Source: CAXXXW01 sp963665555 (GTDB lineage Bacteria > Pseudomonadota > Alphaproteobacteria > Thalassobaculales > Thalassobaculaceae). From it: a DNA stretch of 64,000 nucleotides. Every line of letters starts with the position of its first letter. The first letter of the stretch is position 1. Location of the stretch: positions 2,480,001-2,544,000 of the forward strand of contig OY762308.1 in NCBI GenBank assembly GCA_963665555.2. Direction: 5' to 3'. The position numbers and the translations under genes were made by a program. The notes beneath the pieces are model-generated. The model was not told the origin of the DNA and searched no databases. It saw nothing but the letters and a program-made list of their open reading frames with translations. Positions 8,525 through 16,037 of the stretch are shown here, piece by piece.

Positions 8525-9358
8525 ATGCCCGACGCCGCCGCCGAACGCGCCGCCGCCGCGCCCGCCGCCGCCGATCCGGCGGACGGGCCGCTCGTCCTCC
8601 GCGAAGACCGGGACGGCGTCGCCTGGCTCACGATGAACCGGCCGGGCGCGTACAACGCGCTCTCGACCGAACTGATGGGCGCGCTCCAGGACGCATTCGA
8701 CACGATCGCGGCCGACCCCTCGGTCAAGGCCGTCGTGCTCGGCGGCGCGGGCAAGGGGTTCTGCGCCGGCCACGACCTGAAGCAGATGCGCGCCAACCGG
8801 AGCGAGCCGTACTACCGCGCCGTGTTCGCCCAGTGCTCGCGGCTGATGCAAACCATCGTCGCGCTGCCGCGCCCCGTCATCGCGCGGGTCCACGGAATCG
8901 CCACCGCCGCCGGCTGCCAGCTTGTGGCGGCCTGCGACCTCGCCGTCGCGGCCGACGACGCGCGCTTCGCCACGCCGGGGGTCGATATCGGCCTGTTCTG
9001 CTCGACGCCGATGGTCGCGGTCTCGCGCAACCTGCCGCGCAAGCGGGTGATGGAGATGCTGCTGACCGGCGAGGCGATGGACGCGGCCGAGGCGGCGGAG
9101 CGCGGGCTGGTCAACCGCGCCGTGCCGGCGGCCGAACTCGACCGCGCGGCGGCGGAGCTCGCGGCCAAGATCGCCGCCAAGTCGCCGCTGACGATCGCCA
9201 TCGGCAAGGAGGCCTTCTACCGCCAGATCGAAATGCCGCTGGCGGACGCCTACGCCTATACGGGCGAGGTTATGACCCGCAACATGCTGGCCCGCGACGC
9301 CGCCGAGGGCATCGACGCCTTCATCGAGAAGCGCGCCCCCGTCTGGACAGGAGAGTGA
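8525..9358 (+). CDS. Enoyl-CoA hydratase/isomerase family protein
   Basis: A 277-residue crotonase-fold protein with an Ala-rich N-terminal extension of about 25 residues. The oxyanion-hole motifs are visible: CAGHDLKQM after GGAGKGF, and HGIATAAGCQLVAACDLAVA. The segment GVDIGLFCSTPMVAVSR resembles the ECHDC3-type branch, in which one of the two catalytic glutamates of classical hydratases is replaced; hydration activity is therefore not certain. Its stop codon is three bases before the next ATG, so the two genes are co-translated. Confidence 0.87.
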   Translation: MPDAAAERAAAAPAAADPADGPLVLREDRDGVAWLTMNRPGAYNALSTELMGALQDAFDTIAADPSVKAVVLGGAGKGFCAGHDLKQMRANRSEPYYRAVFAQCSRLMQTIVALPRPVIARVHGIATAAGCQLVAACDLAVAADDARFATPGVDIGLFCSTPMVAVSRNLPRKRVMEMLLTGEAMDAAEAAERGLVNRAVPAAELDRAAAELAAKIAAKSPLTIAIGKEAFYRQIEMPLADAYAYTGEVMTRNMLARDAAEGIDAFIEKRAPVWTGE

Positions 9359-9360
9359 CG

Positions 9361-11193
9361 ATGGCGGACAAAGACCCGGCGCCGGGCATCGACCACGGCG
9401 CCTATCCCGACGCCTATATCCGCGACATCCTGTCCGGCGTGCGCACGATCGCCATGGTCGGCGCCAGCCCGAACTGGAGCCGGCCGTCCAACTTCGCCAT
9501 GAAGTACCTGCAGGCGAAGGGCTACAAGGTCTATCCGGTCAACCCCGGCGCGGCCGGCGGGGAAATCCTCGGCGAACGGGTCTATGCCTCGCTCGACGAA
9601 CTCCCCGAAACCGCGGACATGGTGGACATTTTCCGCAACTCCGAGGCCGCCGGCCCGATCGCCGACGAGGCGGTCGCGCACGGCGCGCGGGTGCTGTGGA
9701 TGCAGCTCGGCGTGCGAAACGACGCGGCCGCCGCCCGGGCCGAGGCGCGCGGCCTCGCCGTCGTGATGGACCGCTGCCCGAAGATCGAGTTCTCCCGCCT
9801 GTTCGGCGAGTTGTCGTGGCACGGCTTCGATTCGCGCGTGATCTCGTCGCGCCGGCGGCGGGTGGGCGCGGCGGCGCCGGCCCCGGCGGCCGCCCGCCCG
9901 CGCCCGGCCGCGGCCCCCCGGCCGCCCGGTTTCGAGACCCGCGCCATCCACGCCGGCGCCGCGCCGGACCCGACCACCGGCGCCCGCTCGACGCCGATCT
10001 TCCAGACCACCGCCTTCGTCTTCGACGACGCCGACCACGCCGCCTCGCTGTTCAACCTGCAGACCTTCGGCAACATCTACGGCCGCCTCTCCAACCCCAC
10101 CACGGCGGTGCTGGAGGAGCGGATCGCGAGCCTGGAGGGCGGGCGCGGGACCACCTGCACCGCGTCGGGCCATTCGGCGCAGATGGTGGCGCTGCTGCCG
10201 CTGATGGAGCCGGGTTCGCGGATCGTCGCCTCGACCCGGCTCTACGGCGGCTCGATCACGCAGTTCGGCAAGACCTTCGCCAAGTTCGACTGGCGCTGTT
10301 CCTTCGTGGACATGGACGACCTGGGCGCGACCCGCGCCGCCGCGCTCGCGCCGGGCGTCAAGGCGCTGTTCGCGGAGTCGCTGGCCAATCCCGGCGGCGT
10401 GGTGAGCGACATCGAGGCGCTGGCCGCGATCGCGGACGAGGCCGGCGTGCCGCTGATCGTCGACAACACGATGGCGACGCCGTGGCTCTGCCGGCCGATC
10501 GACCACGGGGCCGACATCGTGATCCACTCGACCACCAAGTTCCTGTCGGGCCACGGCAACGCGATGGGCGGGGCGATCGTCGATTCCGGCAAGTTCGACT
10601 GGTTCCGCAACGACAGGTTCCCGGCGCTGTCGCGGCCGGAGCCGGCCTACCACGGCCTCACCTTCTTCGAGACCTTCGGCGACCTCGCCTACACGACCTA
10701 CGGCCACGCGGTGGGGCTGCGCGACCTGGGGCCGACCATGGCGCCGATGAACGCCTACCTGACCCTGATGGGGACGGAGACGCTGGCGCTGCGCATGGCG
10801 CGCCATGTCGAGAACGCGGAGAAGGTCGCGGCGTTCCTCGACGGCCATCCGGCGGTCTCCTGGGTTTCCTACGCCGGTCTGGAGGGGTCGAAATACCGCC
10901 GCCTCGCGCGGAAATACCTGCCCAGGGGGGCGGGGTCGGTGTTCACCTTCGGCGTCCGGGGCGGCTACGAGGCGGGGATGCGCTGCGTGCAGGGCTGCGA
11001 GTTGCTGAGCCACCTCGCCAATATCGGCGACACGCGCTCGCTGGTCCTGCACCCGGCCTCGACCACGCACCGCCAGCTGACCCCGGAACAGCGCGAGGCC
11101 GCCGGCGCCGGCGACGACGTCATCCGCCTCTCCATCGGCCTGGAGACCGCCGAAGACATTATCGCCGACCTCGACGCCGCGCTCGCGGGGTAG
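9361..11193 (+). CDS. CoA-binding domain fused to O-acetylhomoserine sulfhydrylase
   Basis: A 610-residue fusion. Residues about 1-155 are a YccU-type CoA-binding Rossmann domain (TIAMVGASPNWSRPSNFAMK, then YPVNPGAAG and MDRCPKIEFSRL). An Arg/Ala/Pro-rich linker of about 30 residues follows. Residues about 185-610 are a complete Cys/Met-metabolism PLP enzyme of the O-acetylhomoserine (thiol)-lyase type, starting FETRAIHAG; the PLP lysine is Lys393 in HSTTKFLSGHG. The second half would make homocysteine or methionine precursors from O-acetylhomoserine and sulfide. In relatives these two proteins are commonly adjacent genes. No stop or second strong start is seen at the junction. Confidence 0.9.
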   Translation: MADKDPAPGIDHGAYPDAYIRDILSGVRTIAMVGASPNWSRPSNFAMKYLQAKGYKVYPVNPGAAGGEILGERVYASLDELPETADMVDIFRNSEAAGPIADEAVAHGARVLWMQLGVRNDAAAARAEARGLAVVMDRCPKIEFSRLFGELSWHGFDSRVISSRRRRVGAAAPAPAAARPRPAAAPRPPGFETRAIHAGAAPDPTTGARSTPIFQTTAFVFDDADHAASLFNLQTFGNIYGRLSNPTTAVLEERIASLEGGRGTTCTASGHSAQMVALLPLMEPGSRIVASTRLYGGSITQFGKTFAKFDWRCSFVDMDDLGATRAAALAPGVKALFAESLANPGGVVSDIEALAAIADEAGVPLIVDNTMATPWLCRPIDHGADIVIHSTTKFLSGHGNAMGGAIVDSGKFDWFRNDRFPALSRPEPAYHGLTFFETFGDLAYTTYGHAVGLRDLGPTMAPMNAYLTLMGTETLALRMARHVENAEKVAAFLDGHPAVSWVSYAGLEGSKYRRLARKYLPRGAGSVFTFGVRGGYEAGMRCVQGCELLSHLANIGDTRSLVLHPASTTHRQLTPEQREAAGAGDDVIRLSIGLETAEDIIADLDAALAG

Positions 11194-11272
11194 GGGCGGG
11201 GGCGACCGGGATTGGCGGTTGACGGCCCCCACAAGGCCGGTCGTACCATAGAGATGGCACGGAGCGGTCTCC

Positions 11273-11557
11273 TTGCGCTGGGAATGGGACGAGGACAAGA
11301 ATCGCGCCAACAGGCGGAAGCACGACATCGGCTTCGAGACGGCGCGGCTCGTGTTCCGCGACCCGCTGGCGGTGTCGCGTCTCGATCCGCATTCGGCCGA
11401 GGAGCGATGGCAAACCATCGGTAGGATAAGGAATTCGACCGTGGTGGTTATCCATACTTGGCCGGAGGCGAAAGAGGGGATGCCGGGACGGATAATCAGC
11501 GCGCGGGAGGCGACGAGGCCCGAAAGGAAGACTTATGAAGAAGACGGAAGCTTTTGA
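11273..11557 (+). CDS. brnT: BrnT-family toxin (DUF497)
   Basis: A 94-residue RelE-like ribonuclease toxin of the BrnT family. The typical N-terminus (RWEWDEDKNRANRRKHDIGF) and the central FRDPLAV segment, followed by the RIISAREATRPERKTYE C-terminus, are diagnostic. It starts with TTG at 11273 after a GGAG site; no ATG fits the conserved N-terminus. It overlaps the following antitoxin-like gene by 23 bp. Local base composition is less G+C-rich than the flanks, which suggests acquisition. Confidence 0.85.
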   Translation: MRWEWDEDKNRANRRKHDIGFETARLVFRDPLAVSRLDPHSAEERWQTIGRIRNSTVVVIHTWPEAKEGMPGRIISAREATRPERKTYEEDGSF

Positions 11558-11771
11558 GGCCCTGACGGAGCAACAGAAGGCCGACCTTGACGCGCTCGAG
11601 GCGCGACCGGACGGCTCGGTCGACACGAGCGACATTCCCGAAATCCTCGATTGGTCGGGTGGGAAACGGGGTCTCTTCTATCGGCCGCCGCAACCGGAGG
11701 CCGCGCCGCGGCCCGATGCCGAACCGGCGATCGGCCGGGAACGTCGCCGCCGCGCCGGCGGGGCGAGCTAA
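11535..11771 (+). CDS. brnA: BrnA-like antitoxin, C-terminal DNA-binding part degenerate
   Basis: A 78-residue protein whose first half matches BrnA antitoxins (MKKTEAFEALTEQQKADLDA and then DTSDIPEILDWSGGKRGLFY). BrnA normally continues into a ribbon-helix-helix segment of the type LRLDADVLxWF. Here that place reads APRPDAEPAIGRERRRR and the protein ends soon after. The dimerising, operator-binding domain is thus lost or badly altered. It may still wrap the toxin, but autoregulation is doubtful. A frameshift downstream of about 11700 is possible. Confidence 0.7.
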   Translation: MKKTEAFEALTEQQKADLDALEARPDGSVDTSDIPEILDWSGGKRGLFYRPPQPEAAPRPDAEPAIGRERRRRAGGAS

Positions 11772-11860
11772 GTGGCGGCGGTTCTTCTTGAAGGCCGCCG
11801 GCATTCGCGGTACTTTCTCCCGACCGGCCGGTTCGAGAGGTGAGAACGGCCACCTCACGC

Positions 11861-11880
11861 ACCTGCCCTCCAAGGCAGGT
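11861..11880. other. Short perfect inverted repeat
   Basis: ACCTGCC and GGCAGGT form a 7-bp stem around a 6-nt loop (CTCCAA). It lies in the gap between the BrnA-like gene and the terminator. It superficially resembles a tRNA anticodon arm, but the loop has six rather than seven bases and no D or T arm surrounds it. Role unknown. Confidence 0.5.
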
Positions 11881-11943
11881 AACTAACCCGCAAGGGCCAA
11901 GAGATCCGGGATGGCGTCCGGCTCGAACCGTCCGGCGAACAGC

Positions 11944-11970
11944 AAAACCCCGGTCATCGGCCGGGGTTTT
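11944..11970. terminator. Bidirectional intrinsic terminator
   Basis: A perfect 10-bp stem (AAAACCCCGG / CCGGGGTTTT) with a 7-nt loop and T-tracts on both strands. It can end transcription of the brnTA-like operon from the left and of the minus-strand PBECR operon from the right. The TGA stop of the minus-strand gene (11954-11956) lies in the loop. Confidence 0.88.
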
Positions 11971-12382
11971 GTCGCGCCGACGGCCGTAGATGCCCGCTGG
12001 CCCGCCGGCGGTCGAGGTCGCTCCAGTCGATCGTGTAGCACGACCTGACCCGGTAACGGCCCCGTTCGTCGCGATCCAGTCCGAGCGCCACGAGCACGAT
12101 CCGCTGGTTCGCGGCCCGAACGCGCTTCACGAGTTCGAAGTTGTGGGCGTGGCGCGGCGACTGCCCGACAAAATCCGGATCGGCGATTGCGCGGGGCAGT
12201 TCGGCGAAACAGGTTGCGTAGTCGGCGGGATGGTCTTCCGCCATGTGCCTGTGGGCCGCCGCGCTCATGCGAACCTCGCCCGGTTCGAGTTCCGTTTGGA
12301 GCGTTCGATTGACAGCATCGACCGGCAGCGCGCCGAGATCGACCGGCTCGTAGCAGCGGCGGTATTTGCGTCGGGTATTCAT
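11954..12382 (-). CDS. PBECR-type (phage barnase/EndoU/colicin/RelE-like) nuclease-domain protein
   Basis: A 142-residue protein. The core RMSAAAHRHMAEDHPADY (about residues 39-56), followed by the PRAIADPDFVG segment and a C-terminal strand pattern IVLVALGLDRDERGRYRVRS, matches the PBECR group of predicted RNase-fold domains found in mobile elements, as I recognise it. The conserved His in HRHMAEDHP are candidate catalytic residues. It begins nine bases after the end of the upstream ribbon-helix-helix reading frame, forming an operon that could be a toxin-antitoxin or phage-derived module. The family assignment is by pattern and needs a profile search. Confidence 0.65.
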   Translation of the reverse strand: MNTRRKYRRCYEPVDLGALPVDAVNRTLQTELEPGEVRMSAAAHRHMAEDHPADYATCFAELPRAIADPDFVGQSPRHAHNFELVKRVRAANQRIVLVALGLDRDERGRYRVRSCYTIDWSDLDRRRASGHLRPSARQNPGR

Positions 12383-12391
12383 TGCTTTTTC

Positions 12392-12924
12392 TCACCGGGT
12401 TTCGGCGGATTCGGGTCCGCCCGGAAAATCCAGCACCAGATCGACGTCGAAGCGAAGGGAAGCGACCTCGCATGCGATTTCGAGGCGACGCTCGCACTGT
12501 TGCCGAGAGAGATTGGTATCGATCCACCACGGCTCCACCAACAGCTCGGCATGTTTTTCGGCAAGTCGGGGCCTTCTGATGTACAGGTCGCGCGGGTTTT
12601 TGGCGACGATGCGCCGCGTTCTCGTCCGCTCTTGGGAGAGATCTTCGAGGAAAGAGGCGTTCCGCCTCGCCAGCTTCCACAAACAGCTTGCGTAAGCTGT
12701 CTCGAGGCTCGCCTCACGTACTTCCTTTTGTGCAGCCAGAATACATGCCGGTCGGTGCGGCGCTCGCCGGTCGGGCGAGGCGGCGCTGGGCCAGGGCTGT
12801 CGGCTTGCGGCAGTTCGAAGACCTCCCGCAGGATGTCGTTGGGCTTCTGGTCGAAGTCCGTTCGGCGGGCTTCGATCCGCCGATGGACATCGAGGTCCAT
12901 CTCGATGGTCGTGGTTCGGGACAT
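12392..12924 (-). pseudogene. Ribbon-helix-helix N-terminal protein, frameshifted
   Basis: The ATG at 12924 opens a frame that reads TTTIEMDLDVHRRIEARR and NDILREVFELP, an RHH/SeqA-N-like DNA-binding start. It continues to FWLHKRKYV near 12725. From there the coherent protein continues in another frame (VREASLETAYASCLWKLARR), with RRIVAKNPRDLY, WWIDTNLSRQQCERRLEIAC and a stop at 12392. The switch lies at about 12720-12735, next to a TTTT run, so one base was lost or gained there. This is a broken gene or a sequencing error; if corrected it would code for about 176 residues. It is the first gene of the PBECR operon. I do not recognise the C-terminal family by name. Confidence 0.65.
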
Positions 12925-12991
12925 GGCTGCCTTCCCTTCCAAGGGAATCATACCTTATAAAGTAAGGATTGATCGCGCGTAAGAGGAAAAT

Positions 12992-13014
12992 GAGCGCCCG
13001 GCGCCCGGGCGCTC
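12992..13014. other. Perfect inverted repeat before the MetE-like gene
   Basis: GAGCGCCCGG and CCGGGCGCTC form a 10-bp stem around a CGC loop. It sits in the 179-bp gap between the divergent RHH and MetE-like genes. On the minus strand it is followed by ATTTTCC, so it could be a weak terminator insulating the two transcripts. The same gap holds an A+T-rich stretch (about 12948-12970, ACCTTATAAAGTAAGG) that could hold the promoter of the minus-strand operon. Confidence 0.5.
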
Positions 13015-13103
13015 TTCCCCGTTGCGCCGGGGCGGCGTTCCAGGGTTACATGCGGCCGCGCTGCCCGACGCCTCCCCCCGCCCGCCCCCGGGAGACCGCC
13101 CCC

Positions 13104-14273
13104 ATGCCGAACACGCCGCGCCCGGACCGCATCCTGACGACGCACGCCGGGAGCCTGCCCCGGCCGCGCTCGCTGGTGGAGCTTTACGTGGAGCGCGCGC
13201 GCGGGCGCGAGATCGACGAGGCGGCGCTGGACCGCGAGGGCGCCGCCGCCGCGCGCTGGGTCGTCGCCCGCCAGCGCGAATGCGGGATCGACATCCCCAA
13301 CGACGGCGAACAGGCGCGCGAGGCGTTCTTCCTCTACGTACAGCGCCGCATGTCCGGCTTCGGCGGGCGCTGGGAGCGCGGCGCGGGGTCGGAACTGGCC
13401 GACTACCCGGAATTCGCCGAGGCCCGCCGCGCCTGGCTGTCGGACCGCCGCGCGGTGACCAATTTCGAGCCGCCGATGGCCATCGGCCCGGTCGCCCATG
13501 TCGCGCCCGAGGCCAACGCCGCCGAGATCGCGCAATTCAAGGCGGCGCTGGCCGAGCACGAGGGCGCCTTCGCCGACGCCTTCGTCACCGCGCCCTCGCC
13601 CGGCATCGTCGCCACCGCGATCCGCGACGCCCATTACGGCGACGAGGACGCCTATCTCGACGCGCTGGCGGACGCGCTCGCGGTCGAGTACCGGGCGGCG
13701 ATCGGGGCCGGCATGGTGCTGCAGATCGACGCGCCGGACCTGGCGATGGAGCGGCACATGCTGTTCCACGACCGGCCGCTCGCGGAGTTCGTCGCCTTCG
13801 TGGACAAGGTGGTGGCGCGGATCGGCCGCGTCGTCGCCGGGCTGCCGCGCGAGCGCGTGCGCCTGCATGTCTGCTACGGCAACTACGAATCGCCGCACGA
13901 CCGCGACGTGGCCCTGTCCGCCATCCTCCCCAGCCTGCTGCGCGCGGAGGTCGGCGGCTTCCTGCTGCCCTTCGCCAACCCGCGCCACGCCCACGAGGTC
14001 AAGCTGTTCCGCGAGCACGACATCGGGCCGGACCGCTACCTGGTCGTCGGCGCGGTCGACACGCAGACCGCCTTCGTCGAGCACCCGGAGGTCGTCGCCG
14101 ACCGGCTGGAGCGCGCGGCGGACGCGGTGGGCGACCCCGCGCGCGTGATGGCGGGAACCGATTGCGGCTTCGACACCTCGGCCGGCATGGGCCGGCTGAC
14201 ATCGGATGTCGTCTGGGCCAAGCTGCGGGCGCTGTCCGAAGGCGCCGCGCTGGCCAGCCGGCGGCTGTTCTGA
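13104..14273 (+). CDS. Cobalamin-independent methionine synthase-like (MetE C-terminal family) protein
   Basis: A 389-residue zinc methyltransferase-fold protein related to the C-terminal half of MetE. The zinc ligands are visible: His255 and Cys257 in LHVCYGNY and Cys354 in AGTDCGF. It lacks the N-terminal folate domain of full MetE, as do many alphaproteobacterial paralogues that may transfer methyl groups between other donors and thiols. The start at 13104 gives the usual ILTTHAGSLPRP beginning. The next gene, a CMD-family protein, follows at 50 bp and is probably co-transcribed. Confidence 0.82.
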   Translation: MPNTPRPDRILTTHAGSLPRPRSLVELYVERARGREIDEAALDREGAAAARWVVARQRECGIDIPNDGEQAREAFFLYVQRRMSGFGGRWERGAGSELADYPEFAEARRAWLSDRRAVTNFEPPMAIGPVAHVAPEANAAEIAQFKAALAEHEGAFADAFVTAPSPGIVATAIRDAHYGDEDAYLDALADALAVEYRAAIGAGMVLQIDAPDLAMERHMLFHDRPLAEFVAFVDKVVARIGRVVAGLPRERVRLHVCYGNYESPHDRDVALSAILPSLLRAEVGGFLLPFANPRHAHEVKLFREHDIGPDRYLVVGAVDTQTAFVEHPEVVADRLERAADAVGDPARVMAGTDCGFDTSAGMGRLTSDVVWAKLRALSEGAALASRRLF

Positions 14274-14323
14274 CGGGCCGCGCCGCCCCCCAACCCCAAC
14301 CCCAACCGACCGGAGGCCGGAGA

Positions 14324-14629
14324 ATGTCCAGACCGACCGTTTACGAATCCATCCCGCAACTCGGCAAGCTGCGCGACGAGGTGCTGTTCGGCGATGTGTG
14401 GGAGCAGCCGGAGCTTTCCAAACGCGACCGCAGCCTGGTGACCTGCGCCGTGCTGGCCGCGCTCTACCGCACGCCGGAACTGACGGGCCACCTCAGGCGC
14501 GCCATCGACAACGGCGTGACGGAGGAGGAGCTGCGCGGCATGATCACGCATATCGCCTTCTACTCCGGCTGGCCGACGGCGGTGAACGCCGGCCGCTGCC
14601 TGCAAGAGGCGCTGGACGGCGGCGACTGA
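14324..14629 (+). CDS. Carboxymuconolactone decarboxylase (CMD) family protein
   Basis: A 101-residue all-helical CMD/AhpD-fold protein (CAVLAALYRTPELTGHLRRA, then GVTEEELRGMITHIAFYSGWP and AVNAGR). It lacks the CxxC of AhpD peroxidases and resembles the gamma-carboxymuconolactone decarboxylase branch. An exact link to the protocatechuate pathway at 38.8-40.1 kb cannot be made; many such proteins act elsewhere. A ribosome binding site (GGAGG-CCGGAGA) precedes the ATG. A short CCAACC-type repeat lies upstream at about 14290-14310. Confidence 0.82.
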   Translation: MSRPTVYESIPQLGKLRDEVLFGDVWEQPELSKRDRSLVTCAVLAALYRTPELTGHLRRAIDNGVTEEELRGMITHIAFYSGWPTAVNAGRCLQEALDGGD

Positions 14630-14695
14630 GGCGCCGCGGCGGGGCTCCGGAACCGGGAATCGGCGCCTCGGCGGCGACCGCGGCTCTATCCCTCC

Positions 14696-15112
14696 TTAGC
14701 CGGGCAATGTCTCCAAACCGGCCCGGCGGGCCGCTTCGGCAAGCGCCCGGTCCCGCGTCGCCAATGCCGCACTCCGCCTCATGGCGAGTTCCAGATACGC
14801 GGCGTCGTAAGCGGTCAGGTTCTCGGTCCGGGCGAGCGCCAGTATCTCCCGGAAGGCGCGTTCCTCGGCGCCGGCGTCCACGGAAATCGGCAAACGGTCC
14901 AGGAGTCGGAGAAACGGGCCGACGCGCGCGAACGCGATGCGCCCGCGCCGTTCCGCCCGCGTCAGGACATTGACGACCTCCAGGCGCCACAGGCCCGGAA
15001 CGATCGCGCCCTCGACCTTCAGACGATCCAGCAGCGCGTCGACTTCGGGCGCCGCCTCGTCCTCGAACGCCCAGGCGACGGCGACGGAGCAGTCGAGGAC
15101 GAAGGCGCTCAC
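14696..15112 (-). CDS. vapC: VapC-family PIN-domain toxin
   Basis: A 138-residue PIN-domain ribonuclease. The acidic active site is intact: Asp7 in FVLDCSVAVAW, Glu in LWRLEVVNVL, Asp in LTAYDAAYLELA and Asp in LATRDRAL. The GTG start at 15112 overlaps the antitoxin stop by four bases (GTGA), the usual coupling of vapBC pairs. It would cleave RNA when its antitoxin is lost. Confidence 0.9.
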   Translation of the reverse strand: MSAFVLDCSVAVAWAFEDEAAPEVDALLDRLKVEGAIVPGLWRLEVVNVLTRAERRGRIAFARVGPFLRLLDRLPISVDAGAEERAFREILALARTENLTAYDAAYLELAMRRSAALATRDRALAEAARRAGLETLPG

Positions 15113-15348
15113 GGGCGGCCTTCGTCGCGCAGCGCCTTCCAGTCGATCCCGTCCAGCCTCTGGCCGGCGCGCAGCGCGCGCAACTCCCCGAGCGTGTCGT
15201 CGGTCCGCGCCGGCGCGGGCGGGCCGGCGGGCACGATCCGGGCGACGGGGCGGCCCCGCCGCGTGATCGACACCTCCTCGCCGCGCGCGGCCCTGTCCAG
15301 CAGGGCCGCGAAACGGGTCCGCGCGTCGCGCGCTCCGACCTCGATCAT
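15109..15348 (-). CDS. vapB: Phd/YefM-type antitoxin
   Basis: A 79-residue antitoxin with the Phd/YefM-like N-terminal DNA-binding fold (MIEVGARDARTRFAALLDRA, then EEVSITRRGRPVARIVP) and a C-terminal segment that would bind the toxin. The ATG at 15348 has a GGAGGG ribosome binding site; the longer frame upstream is not supported. It is probably the repressor of its own operon. Confidence 0.88.
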   Translation of the reverse strand: MIEVGARDARTRFAALLDRAARGEEVSITRRGRPVARIVPAGPPAPARTDDTLGELRALRAGQRLDGIDWKALRDEGRP

Positions 15349-15494
15349 GCGATCCCCTCCCGCCCGGCCGATCCGCTCCCGCCAGTATAGGCGCGGCGGC
15401 GGGGCGCGCAATCGCGGCGGCGGGCGTTGAACCGGCGGGGGCGGGGCGGTACGGTGGGGGAACGACGCCGCGCGACGCCGGGGAGGAGGACGCC

Positions 15495-16037
15495 ATGGCC
15501 TACACGCTCGACGAGTTCTGCCGCGACTGCCACGACACGGTGGCCCGGAACGACGGGCCGGAGGGGCGGGAGGCCATCCGCCGCAACCTCGAACGCCTGC
15601 TCGCCAACGAGGCGTTCGTGGCGGAGCATCTCGGCCCGGACGCGCCCGTCGGCGTGCGCACGCTCTACAAGGACGAGGCGCACGAGTTCGTCGTGCTGGC
15701 GCACATCGACGACGCGCCGCGCCGCTCGCCGCCGCACGACCACGGCGACTCCTGGGCCGTGTACGGCCAGGCGACCGAATACACCGACATGAGCGAGTAC
15801 CGCCGGCTCGACGGCGGCGAGGCCGACGGGCCGGCCCGGCTGGAGCGCACGAAGAGCTACCGGCTGACGCCGGGCAAGGCCGGCCTGTACGATGTGCGCG
15901 CGATCCACGCCATCGACTACCCCGCGAAGGCGCGCTTCGTGCGGGTGACCGGCCGCGAACTCGAATACGAGCCGCGGCTGAAGTTCGACATGGCCGGCGG
16001 AACCGCCAGCTACATCGAGAGCCAGGGCGTCAACTGA
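15495..16037 (+). CDS. Cupin-fold, cysteine dioxygenase-like hypothetical protein
   Basis: A 180-residue protein of cupin type. The PPHDHGDSWAVYGQATEYTD segment (about residues 76-95) holds the HxH plus a later Glu of metal-binding cupin motif 1, and a second His occurs in DVRAIHAIDYP near residue 140. The helical N-terminus and this arrangement resemble cysteine-dioxygenase-like proteins, but the substrate is unknown. It overlaps the stop of the convergent LOG gene by eight bases. Confidence 0.7.
   Translation: MAYTLDEFCRDCHDTVARNDGPEGREAIRRNLERLLANEAFVAEHLGPDAPVGVRTLYKDEAHEFVVLAHIDDAPRRSPPHDHGDSWAVYGQATEYTDMSEYRRLDGGEADGPARLERTKSYRLTPGKAGLYDVRAIHAIDYPAKARFVRVTGRELEYEPRLKFDMAGGTASYIESQGVN

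Noticed and set aside
11850..11940. Partial tRNA or integration site suggested by an anticodon-arm-like hairpin and a TTCGA-like stretch
   Set aside because: The loop has six bases, no acceptor or T stem can be paired, and no integrase or flanking direct repeat was seen.
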